A DNA stretch of 64,000 nucleotides from NCBI GenBank assembly GCA_016748015.1, contig JAAOMT010000519.1, positions 264,046 to 328,045 of the forward strand, given 5' to 3'. The notes under the pieces are model-generated. The model did no database searches. It was not told the origin of the DNA and was given only the letters and a program-made list of their open reading frames with translations. A program made the translations under genes and the position numbers. Positions 1-11,825 of this stretch are shown here, in pieces. Position 1 is the first letter of the stretch. The number at the start of each line of letters is the position of its first letter. The DNA is from Geosiphon pyriformis. Lineage: Eukaryota; Glomeromycota; Glomeromycetes; Archaeosporales; Geosiphonaceae.

Positions 1-20
1 TTTGGCTTAACTCGGTTTAC

Positions 21-80
<60 letters not shown>
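21..80. repeat. (TAT)n microsatellite
   Basis: About 20 perfect copies of the trinucleotide TAT (ATT/AAT class). The same class recurs at 8736-8801, 10184-10222 and 20046-20075, so it is a general property of this genome. Confidence 0.97.
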
Positions 81-2668
81 CACCGTCAATATAAGTCTTT
101 GAACGGAATATTGACAATGTAACTTGCCGCTCAAAAAAATTCCTTCAGAAATGGGCTGAGCTGTAGAGCTGAACCATAAATACTTTATGTTTTTTATATT
201 TGGGTAAAAAAATATTTATTAATTAATTAATAATTAATTAATTAATTTTCAAGATCAATTTTGTTTAAACAATGGTAAAGAAAGTTAATAATTTTTTTCT
301 CTTCTAAAAACGATTAGCTAAATTCTGAATTAAAATAATATTATGGGTAAAAAAATTTATCAAAGGATATTTGTCATCATTTTGGATTGATGATCTTAGA
401 TTTATTTAGCTTCCCAAGTGGTTGAATGAAAATTTATGATTAATTTTCCAGTGAAAATATTTGCTTACTTAATTTTTGATAAATCAAAAAATTACAATAT
501 AAAGTTTTAGATTATTGTTATTCCCATAAAACATCAGAAAATTTTTTAGTTTTTTTTTTTTCCAGGCAGCTCGTTAATTAAAATAGATCAGCTGGGGGGT
601 TGATCAAACACATGAATTTACTAAGCTTTAAAAAAAAAAATTTGAATTGAAAATTTTTATTTTAAGAAGTTAATAGAAAATCCTTTATAAAAAAAAGTTT
701 CTCTATTCCAAAATAATTTTTTTTTCCAATGTTTTTCATAAAGAACACTCAGGAGTTTATATTAAAAAGAGAATTTCCCAAGAAATTAGTAAAAGGTAAA
801 TATAAAATATCAAAAAGATATACTTCTAAATCATGACTAAACAAAATTTCGATATCGATAGGAAATTTTTCATTTCGGCGATTAGCTCAAGGAAAATTAA
901 GTCTGAGAATAAACATAGATATTGAAGTGAACTACCCTCAAAATTGGACTTTTATTTCACGAATTTAGGATATGATGAGCAGGCTTTTAATTCAATTAAT
1001 TGCTTTTTTCCCAAGGGTCTAAGCCTAACTTAAGAGTTTTTTTGTGGAAGTAAACACAGAAAAAATCTATTATTTGTATTACGATCCTATTTTTAGGGAT
1101 TTACCTAATTATCTTGCATAAATAAAAAATGGGAAATTTAATATCGAATATGATTATAATAAAAACTAATCTTACCATTTATTGAGATTTTAATAATAAT
1201 TTTGACAAGATAATATTTATTTCTAGAAGTAACAATATCATAAAAAACATGCTTATATTCTTTTGTTTTGTAATTGAATCAATATCAATTTTTATTCGAT
1301 AAAAATGAACTTTTAAAAAACATTTTGTAACATAGTTTTTTATATGGATTAATTGTTCACCATAGTAAATTTCTTCATTAGTTAAGTCATTCATTCAAGA
1401 TATCTAGATTGTCGAAAATTATTTTGTGAATCTAACTCATATATAGAAAAAAATAGAAAGATGCTTATAAAAAAAAAATTATTATAAACAATTCATGAAT
1501 TTATTTCTTTTATTTCTTTGAGATTCATAAAAATTATATTAGAAAATAAGATTCATTCTAAAAAATCTATTTTAAAACTATTTATCATAGATAATGGAAT
1601 TCGAAATCATCTTTCTTTGTTCCCTATTTCAAGTAAGTCAATTTTATTTAAAAAAATAACTTAAATCTAATTAGCTAAAGTTATGCCATAAAAGTAAATT
1701 AATAAAAAATTTTAATAAAAACTATTATATTATATTATATTATAATCTAATCTTAAAAAAATTATCGGATTAAAAAAATGCCGAAAAAGAAGCCCAAATA
1801 TTTTCTAATCTCACATTCAGATTCAGTCGAAAAAACTTAAAAATGTTTTAGAGTAAAAAAAAATTATAGAATGCAAACATCTCCTTTTAAAACTATTTAA
1901 AATAGGTTTAAATCAATTAAATTTTTTTAGAAAAAATTATCATTTAATTCTTTGTGGTCCTTAAAAAGTTAATTTTGATTGTTTTAATTAAAAAAGCCAA
2001 TCATACAAAATTTCGTATTAAAAAAGAATTTTAATTAGACTAACTAATTTCAGTAAAATTTAAATGGAATTTTTTGCGACTTCAAAAATCATGTGGCTAA
2101 AAAATTTTTGAAAATATTCACCAAAAACTATTTGGAACTTATAATTATTTTTTATAATCATATCACAATTAAATATCAAACTGGTTTATAACTTATTAAT
2201 AATGTCATCTATAATTTATCACAGCTTGTTCAAAATTTTTTAGTCATCTAATCAAATTTTGAATATTATTATTACAAATAATTGTTGTTCTACTTTTAAA
2301 AAAAATTGAAAACAAACAAAAATAATATTAGTTATTTTTATTTATTGAGAATAAATTCAGGTTTAATAATTTTTAAAAAAAAATCTTCATTGATTTGAAA
2401 TAACAATTTAAATGTTAACATTTTCTGATTAGGTAGAAATTTTTTAATTATAGTTAAATACATATTTTTTGGTTTACAAATTCAAAAAAAAACCAGTTAT
2501 TATTGAAAAATTCAAATATATATATATATATATATATGTTCCTACAAAAATAATTGTTTAAAAATTACTTTTAGAAATTTAGAAATTGTTAATTAATTAA
2601 TAATCTATTTTATTAAAATGTTTACAATAATTTTTATAAAATTAATAGTTTAAAAATTTATAATTTTT

Positions 2669-2704
<36 letters not shown>

Positions 2705-4366
2705 AAAAAATAATATTTAACATATATCTTATTCATATTAATTACATTTTAATAAATCTTTTACAATTTACAATATATTTTTAACAACTACATAATTTAT
2801 TTGAATAAACATATTCAAATTTTATTTATATTCAAAAATCCAATTTTTTATTATAATTTAAAAAAGCTGTTAACTTGTTGAAATTCGCTGAATAACATTT
2901 AATTAAATGGTTACCATCTGATAAAGTTAAAGTTTATTTTCGCTCTGGATCTATGTCATATTTTAAGAAAAATCGGTACATATAAAAATGTAATTGGTAA
3001 TTTTTATGCAAACTTTTAGACTTAATACCCATTTTTTAAAAATTTCTGTCGTTAATTTTACAATGCAGGATATTCTATGTTGATTTTAAATGAGTTTCGC
3101 AAAATCTAAATATTTTTATTGTGAACTTTAATGGGATTGTTCTAGATATCAATAATTTTATTTTATTTTTGACTTTGTTTCGGATAAAAGCTGACTAAAT
3201 GCTATTTTTAAATGTCAATAAAATATTATTGTATTAGAATTTAGTAACTCAAGCGCTTTTATGTGTCTAATATTTAGAAAAAGCACAACAAAAGTTGTTT
3301 ACTCAAGTACTTTGAAATTTAACAAATCTGCAGCTTCTTTAACCCTCAATTCCAGAATGCCCTTTGATTTTATGTAGCCATTAATTGATGAAAATTACTT
3401 CTTTTTAAAGCTAAAATTGTTTTTCTTGTGAGTTTAGTTTGAAACTCAACTAAAAAAAATCCTAAATGACAATTTGACTTTTGTGTATATTATCAATTTA
3501 ACTTTTTTCTTGACAGGTTTTACTTTGTCTAAAATAGTCATCAATTCAAACTTTAAAGATTCAATATAAATTAATTGTGAAGGACAATATCTACATCCTT
3601 TATTGTTGTAAAATACTGTAAAGGTTTTTTGAAAAAGAAAATGTTTATACAAATATTTTCAATTTATCAAACAACAAGTAATAATTATACCATTTTTTGG
3701 AGAACAAGCTTTGAAAAATGCTTCCATTGTGGTCACATTCCTTTTATGTTTTACAATAGAATTAAGGAATTTGATGGCCACAAAAAGCAACGATATCTGT
3801 AATATTTGCAGGAAGTTGAATCGAATTATGGTCAATTTGAAAACCCAGATGTTCCAATATTCCTTTTTGTCAATTTCTGTGCACTATGAAATTCCCTACA
3901 CACTCATAGCAAGTTTACTAAAATAAATTTTTGATTAGATTACTTGAATCTCGCGTTGCAAAATCTCATCCTACTCTTTAAAATAATTTATTGAATAATA
4001 AAAATTTGTTGTTGTTGCTAAACAACAATTGGCCAGCACTTTAGCAAATTGCTGCCCTAATAATTACAATTTTTTCATCTTCACCAGTTTCTGAAAATTC
4101 AATAAATAAATAGCGCCCAAAAATCTGAAGAGTTGATAGCCGTCTACTGTTACCAAGTAATTCAAAAAGTTAAAAGACTAGCTAGAAATATTATTAAATC
4201 TGTTTTTTCAAGTCTGGTTCCAGATTTCTTACAGAATTTTTTGGGCAACAAAGTCACCAAAAGGTTTCAAACTAGAGCAAATTCTTTATAATTAAAAGAT
4301 AGACATACTCCAGCATATGTAATAATGCGATATCTACAAATTTCAAACATCACTACCTAGAATATT
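81..4366. other. AT-rich intergenic region, no gene seen
   Basis: No open frame here has a convincing ATG, codon bias or splice partner. It contains (TA)n tracts at about 2516-2537 and 2672-2701 and TTAATTAA-type palindromic runs near 218-245. The reading frame at 3711-3926 begins at TTG, not ATG. The last few hundred bases are the 3' flank of the MHYT gene. Confidence 0.75.
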
Positions 4367-7300
4367 TCACTTCGCAGTAAAAGTCTCTCTTTGATCGAAT
4401 TCAATCGCACCTATGTGCTTCACTACTTCTTCAAACCAACGTTTTTCCTTATTCCAAGTTGAAATTGTTGTTGTTAATTTTGGTTCAGGTAATGTTATAT
4501 GAGAAACCCGTGGTAACCTTACACGATCACTCTCATCTTCGAATTGATCCCAACTTTGATTGTCAGCTATTTGGTCGCTATTGTTTATATCAACATCATC
4601 AAATTGTTTTTTGTTTTCAATTACAACCGTAACTTCCTCCACAACTTCTTGTTGAGCATAAACCATAAATTCGAAACCATTCGTCAGGGATTTTTCTTCA
4701 AAACTCGATATTGAATTCGATCGCACTCGTGGAACAAAAGATTGAATGTTATTAAGTGCCTTGAAAACAACTTCACCAAGTTCCTCCCCTAGTTTTTTAT
4801 GCCATGCTTGTTTCTCATCTGGTGAGTCCTGATAAACTACATCTTGATATGTCCGAAGCAATCGATATGGAATAAGGCACACGTTACCTGCTAGGATTTT
4901 TGGCAATTGATCATGTGATAAAACCGACGTAAATAATATGAGCTGAGCAGGTTTTTTCGACCTTCCATTTGTCTCACTTTCTGGAATGGTAATCTCCACC
5001 ACTTTTGGAAAAAGAATGGATTTAGCATAAAAATGTTGATCCCCGACCTGGGCTATCAATTTATTCAAAGCTTGTAGAAGTTCCCCGTTGAAATCGCTAA
5101 TACTTGGTTGTAAGGAAGCCATGTCTTGGATATCACTTTTTTTTAAGGTATCGGTAGAAAACGCATCATTAATTGAATTTAAACCCGAACTCATTGAGGT
5201 CCAACTTGTGGGCCGTGAACGGTATGATTCTAGTGGTGTCTTGGATCGTTTATTCTCTTTTAATATTTTTCGACTCAAACGACTACCAAGCTCTAAAAGT
5301 GTTGTACCCGATTTTCGGCTGATAAGCTGTTGCTCTGCTTTGTTCAAACTAGAAAAACTCGGCAATTGCGCAATAGGAATTTGGTGACGGGAATCTCTTA
5401 ATACTAAAACTTGAAGGCCTTCCACTTTTGGTTGTAAAACCAGCAATCCAGCATAAACACAACCTGATTGTAGCAATGGCTTCATTCCGTCGTTAACATA
5501 TGTTCTCATGGATTGCAGATAGTCTAACATCAGGTCACAAGAAACTCGAATATTTGCAGCCATGAGAGGTGCTACCAGTTGAGGTTCAACAAACCGATAT
5601 CCTAATCGTTGGAATTGTTCTGCAGCGTCAGAGTCATCTTTTATTTTTTGCACCAAAAATAACATTTGTCCTTTTCCTAGAAACTCGTCATTATACATAT
5701 GTCGATTTCTCACGGGGTATAAGCCCGTTTCATCACTTTGCCGTATATTTGAAGAAATTGAAGATAACGAAGAACCATTTTCCATATGTCCTGTGTTTAA
5801 GATGTTGTCAAATAAAACACCAGACTCCTCAAGGGGAATGCCCAAAGACTCGGCAAGCTTTTTTGCATTAACAATAAACATTTCACGAAATAGTGTTGTG
5901 TATGGGACCTTAAATGTGGCTGTAAAAGATTCTGGATTATCAAATGAATCCAAATGCTTTTCAATTGAGGGTAACCTAACAAAATTGGTAAATCAGCAAA
6001 GAAATATAACTATCATACTCATTTAGTACTGGAAGAAATTTGAGAAAATTACCATTGTTTAAGACTTTCCCATTCGTGTGTTAAACGGAAAAGCCATTGG
6101 AAAATTGGATGGTAAACAGTAAATTCATCATCCAAACTCTAAAAGAATGCAAAGAATAATATTATGATTAGTCTAACAAACATGGTTGAGCTGAGTAAAA
6201 CAAGTCAAAAACTTTACCTGTTGATAATATTCATTGGTAATTTTTCGAAAAGGAATAGTGCCTTCATGTGATACTAAAATCAAGCCCTCTGTATTATATA
6301 TCGCGATTCCTAGCACGACTTTTTGGGCGTGTCTTTTTGTTTTTAGATTAACAGCTCGGGCAACCACCGTTATTCCCAAAAGGATCGTTCCACAGACAAT
6401 CGACCCCATTAAAATAACTGATTGGACAAGGAGAATGAAAAAATTGCCAATAAGTAATACATCCAAGAAGGACTCGAAATACTTTTTGGCTAAACACTTA
6501 CAAGCAAGGATTAGATCATCGGATATAGTGTCGCTCGTATCTGGATCTTCTATTCGCCAATAATGAGTACCGGCAGATGCTGTAAAATGAGTTCCGGTTA
6601 TTCCGAACGCTAGGAGTAGTGCACACCCAAGACGCTATTATATAAAATGTAATGGTAAAATGAGTTTTTTTTTCCGCAGTGTCAAAAGTTTAGGTATTCC
6701 TGCTTCACCTTATACCAATCACTCTGCCACTGTGCTCTCAAGGCATAAAATATATAAAGTCCAGCATTGGAAAAAACTGCAGCAACAATTATGGCCGCAG
6801 CGAAAAAGAAAGGGTTATATTGGACGGTGTAGTTAATAATGGCAAATTGTGCACAAAAATGTAGGAGGCCTATGTATTTGAATCAAAAATAATTGTTCAA
6901 ATTATGATCAAATATGCATAAATGAAATTTATCAGATTTTTTGACCTACCGATACTCAGAGCTAGAACGCTACCACCAAGAAAAAGTCGTAAATGATTTA
7001 CTTTAGGTTGTGACCCAATCATGTAGAATGCCAGGGTTATTACTATTATCGGTAGGAATAAAGACAAAAGTATAAACCTGTAAAATTTTTGAAGGTCTTT
7101 GTAAATGAAATCCTTGATTCACATTAATTGCGTTTATTTCAATTAATCTATCACTTACAAAGGCTTATATTGTAATTGATCCTCTGGTCGTCCATCCCCA
7201 AGTGTCATAGCTTTCATGGCCGAGAAATGCATCGCCCAAATTCCAACAAATTCCATACTAAATCCTGCACCGAACAATTTCAGGAAATTCCATATCCCCA

Positions 7301-7430
7301 AATGCGAAGTTCGTCTACCTATAAGTTCAAGTGCTGTTATCGTCCCCAAAGCTGATAATGAATAGCACAGGCCCACCAATGCCAAGTTGGTATGTTGAGG
7401 GATTTCATCTTTTGTTTGAGTGGAAAACAT
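4367..7430 (-). CDS. MHYT-domain multi-pass membrane protein, 7 exons
   Basis: Likely integral-membrane sensor. Exons on the minus strand are 7159-7430, 6950-7077, 6709-6869, 6502-6634, 6218-6417, 6053-6138 and 4367-5975; phases close and give 862 aa. The first ATG in frame is at 7430; an upstream in-frame codon at 7445 is GTG. The N-terminal ~235 residues are a chain of hydrophobic segments carrying MHYT-type motifs: MHFS (about residues 67-70), LHFC (about 136) and THFT (about 203). In bacterial MHYT proteins these Met/His residues are proposed to bind copper or a gas ligand. The last membrane segment lies in exon 5. The remaining ~600 residues, mostly one exon, are soluble and have no GGDEF, EAL or kinase motif that I can see. 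Their function is unknown; similar N-terminal MHYT plus long C-terminal architectures occur in other fungi. Confidence is high for the family and low for the ligand. Confidence 0.85.
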
Positions 7431-8735
7431 GATTGTTATACACACTATTAAGATTTTTTTAAAACTTTCTTTATATTTTAGATATTATTGAAGGTCTTTC
7501 GAAATTATATGTTTGAAGTTAAGGAGTAATTTTTGAGCTTGATTTGATTCTCATTCTAAATTAGGTGGCCTATAATTATGAGCAAAAAAAAAAAGAAGGA
7601 AAGCAAGAATATCCAAAAGAATAAACTTGACTTGATTCAAAAAAAAAAGCAGTAAACAACCTAACAAAAAAGTGGGTTATGTTTTTATAATGGTGGAATT
7701 AAATCAATGAAGTATTTTATATTAATACAGAAATTTCAATAAAACAGCAATTTTTGAAGTTACATAATTCTAAACAATTGATTAGTGTATCAAAAAAAAA
7801 AACTTGCGTCCGACCTCATCATTATCTGCATATTTAAAATTAAAGTTTGATACCGATTTTCAAAAAAATGTGTTCACTTTTTTTTTTTAAATCAATGAAT
7901 TAATTCGATCATTCTAAATTTGACTGTGATGCACCAAATAAACACAAGATTCTCTGTACTTATGGACTTACTTTATTTTTTAACACGAAACACCAACCTA
8001 GCCTAATCTCTAATAGATTATAAACAAATTATGCAATAGAATTCAGGTTTTGAAGCCCTTTATTGGGTATACAATTACTTTAATCTTTTTTGTTTCTAAT
8101 AGGTTCTCGGGAGTATAACTATAATGTTGTAAATTGTATAACAACCTGCAAACGCAATGATATGTTCCAACATTTAGAGACGATCATTTATAATCTATTT
8201 ACGAGTGTCATGAACATAAATATTGTGATTCTGAATTTATGGAAATATAAGTGTATAAAAAATCTTTTAAAAATGAATACATTAAGATGCTATGTCTATT
8301 CCGTAAAACACTTTTTTTGAATGACTTGTGTTCCCAAATCATGTGAGTTTGCAGAAAATTTTTTTAAAATCAAAGCTGGGCTGTGGAAACCAAAAAAACT
8401 TCCAACAATCCACAATTAATAGTAATTCCAGAAACTTCTAAGATACCCAAGATATTTGTGCTTTGGGTCACATATATTAAATTTAGTTGGGAGTTAAATT
8501 TTGTTGATAAAAGAAAAGATAAAGAAGCGAATATATTATGTAATAATAAATTTAGCTAATTTTTTAAAGTTTGAAAAAATTTAAAAGCTGTCCCAGAAAA
8601 CTTTCATAATTTAAAATAACTTCTTATCTGGATTAGTGAACTTTTGTAGATCAATTCAAGGTAAACTATTCGTAAGATTGCTTCATAGCTCATTGTGCTG
8701 GCTGCCAAAAGTAAATTGTTGGCTAAAGCTCTTTC

Positions 8736-8801
<66 letters not shown>
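8736..8801. repeat. (ATT)n microsatellite
   Basis: About 22 uninterrupted trinucleotide copies. Translated on the minus strand it produces a poly-Ile run, which is a repeat artefact. Confidence 0.97.
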
Positions 8802-8802
<1 letters not shown>

Positions 8803-10183
8803 ATGGCAAAAAAAGATCCTCCATAATTTACACAATTCAACGATTGAAAATATTGGGTAATTTCCATGTTCGAAAAAGATTTGTAATTCTCATTTATTAA
8901 CACCTATTGTTTACTGCTAAATTCTAAGCATCCTTCTTTCTGACAATAGATTTTGACATTGGGCGCAACAAACCTTGAGCATTAAATATATTAAAAATAT
9001 GCTATCATAATGCATAGAAACCACTTTTACAAACATCACATTGCTAACGGGATTTCCAAAAAAGTGAATCTTGTTTGTTAATATTACATCATAATAATAT
9101 TTATAGAGTTGCAATTATGCTGATTGCAAGCAAATTGTTTGTGCCATATTCGAAGTCATAGTTTCACTCTTTTTGGGGCTTCAAGTTTATCAATAAATGA
9201 AAAAAGTTAAATTTCTTGGTTATACAATATCTGCAAAGTTATATTTTAGATTAAGCTGTGAAACTGTCATTCTGCAACATTAGCATCAAGTTTTTAATTC
9301 TATATTCATTTGATTTTGAGCTCAATAACCTTTACTAAAGTACTTGGATTTGGAAAAAAAACTTGAAAATTGATTTAATAACCAAATATCAAGGTGTCTA
9401 TTTTCAATCCAAATCGGTTTATCAAAATCATGAATTTCAGGAAAATAATAAAACACCTGTCAAATTTTTTCTAATTATTTTAATTCAATCAACAAAGCCC
9501 TGCTAGAAAGAGTATCAAATAATTGATTCAAGCTAAAAAAAAAAAATGATAAAAGATTCAGCTTACCTCGGAAATAATTCTACCTAATAAGTAAGTATTC
9601 TAAGGTCACAGCTGCAATGCAATTAACCATGGATTATACATTTAAATAAGATGTTTAAAAATTCTTTTCTTAAATCTTGACAGACCCCCGAACTTGAAAC
9701 AATTGATTAACGATATTTATGTTTCCTAATAAATTTTGTAATCATGTTTATATTATAATCTATTATTCCTATAAATCTTTGTTACTTTCCCACATTTAAA
9801 TGTTATTTATTGCCTAAAAATTCAGTTTATGAATTATCTGTCAAAATTCTTGTTAATATTGCGTGTTTCTGTAATGAAATAGCATTTTTTATTAAATTAA
9901 AAACTAATCTTTATAAACAAATAAGAATTTGAATTCTAAATATAGTTTTATTCAAAGGGTGGCCAAAAGTTACGAACAAATTTTGAGAGTGATGTTTCAC
10001 ATTGCGAGCACGAGTTAATATCTAAATTAGGCAAGTAAATCATTTATTTACGCGTTTTTTATTTTTTGAAAACGCGCATAAAACGTTTTTTTATGACGTG
10101 CCCATATTGAAAGTTAGATCTCAATCCTATTGAGAAAGCAGCAGGAGGAACAACTAAATATCAAATTCTTAATAAGAAATTTA

Positions 10184-10222
<39 letters not shown>
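10184..10222. repeat. (AAT)n microsatellite
   Basis: About 13 copies of AAT. The poly-Asn reading frame across it has no other protein-like sequence. Confidence 0.95.
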
Positions 10223-10223
<1 letters not shown>

Positions 10224-11825
10224 TAAAATCTTTGTTGGCCAGCCTCTGTAATGTTATAATAGATAATATGGCAGAAATATATGTAATTATTGTTAAAAAT
10301 TGGTATATTGTTTAAAAACTAATTTGTCTGTTAATTATTTTAATTCTTTTGCTATTTCTTAACGAATTCTCTTTATATGTTTAAATATCTTTCAAGTAAT
10401 AAATTTTTAATTTAATATTTAAATGGCTTTTGTTGTTTTTGTATAATGCTGAAATATTACATAAATTTTGACAAAAGGGTAAACAGTTATATTAAAAAAA
10501 ATTTAATTTCTAATTATTATTGGTACCAAATCTTTGGTAATTTACTTGAATGAAAATTGTACAAATATTTTTCAAATAAAAACATATAAAACAATCAATT
10601 AATGAATTATAATTTTTTAATTATATGAAGAATTGAATCATATGTAAACTTAAAAAATACTTTATAATTTGTTAAAATATTAATTTTTTAGATTTAATTA
10701 TGTGTTTGTTATTAATAGTTTGTATAAATATTAGTTTTATTTTGTTTTCATTAATTACAATTTTTTGATTGCAAGTAAATTGAAAAGCTTAAAATTTAAT
10801 ATTTATTATAAAAAATTAATATTATTTTATAAATATTATAAATTCAATGTTTACATATTTAATTTTCAAGATTATTATATATAATAATATTTTAAAAAAA
10901 TTAGATTTAAAATTTAAATTATATATATATTTTTGAAAATATTCATAAATTAAATTAAATTATTTATATATTTTTTATTCTATATATATATATACATAAT
11001 TCTGGTTTCTTTAAAATTAATTAGCTTATTATTTTGTATTTATTTTTTTATTTTTATATTTATTGTACCTATTGTATTTAATTTTGATTTTAAAATTTTC
11101 ATTATTATATTGTGTAATAATTTTTCATAATTACCTAATTGTATTCTAATCACCTTTAAGTAATACATAAGCCACGTTTACTTAAAACTTTAAGATTTCT
11201 TATATGTAAATAGTAGAAAAACTATGTTCCGTAAGGCATTATTAAATTAAATGAGTTAAGCCACACTTACTTAAGATCTTTTAAACCCCAGTAGTATCAA
11301 ACAAAAATATTAATTAGTTAATCATATTCCAATAACCGTGCATGTGAGACAAATAATTACTCATGTCTTTTCCTTTATTGTTAAACTCTTATTTTGCTAA
11401 TTATAACACATTCATTAATTTATTATTTACAAATTAAGATTATTACTTTTATCTTATTGACCCCAACGAGAAAAATTTCCATATCATTTATGACATAAAC
11501 TTTTTTTCTCAACAATAAAACTTTAAATATCAAATCTTACTTTACATATGCACAGTCTAAAAGAACATTATTCACTGCCCTTTTATTGTTTTCAATAGGA
11601 GCGCTGGATTCACTTTAAAAATGTCTCATTTATTTTGGGTGCGATGCAAATGCTAAAATATGCTGCACGGATTATATTAAACGGATGCTATCATACAATT
11701 AGATTCCAGGCTGATCATATAAACAAGATAAAGGCATAAACCAAAATCTCGAAGATTCCACTAAATTTCTCGCTAATGTTCATACTCTGTATATAAAGGA
11801 AATAAAAGCAAAATGAGCAAACAGT

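Larger units (their letters stand above)
7431..11825. other. Intergenic region with ATT/AAT microsatellites
   Basis: The 5' flank of the MHYT gene is followed by AT-rich DNA with no credible gene. It holds (ATT)n at 8736-8801, (AAT)n at 10184-10222 and (TA) runs near 10920 and 10981-10995. Around 9957-10130 the sequence is less AT-biased and includes GGGTGGCCAAAAG, which resembles a DNA-transposon end, but I found no inverted partner. Confidence 0.7.

Noticed and set aside
3711-3926. 71-codon frame with a hydrophobic start, like a small secreted protein
   Set aside because: It begins at TTG, not ATG, has no upstream exon, and its composition matches the surrounding non-coding DNA.
8604-8903. 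Frame with a long poly-Ile run
   Set aside because: It only exists because an (ATT)n microsatellite lacks stops in that frame.
9957-10110. GGGTGGCCAAAAG... considered as a Tc1-type terminal repeat
   Set aside because: No inverted partner, no TA flanks and no transposase remnant nearby.
10130-10315. Frame with a poly-Asn run
   Set aside because: Microsatellite artefact; the flanking residues are not protein-like.
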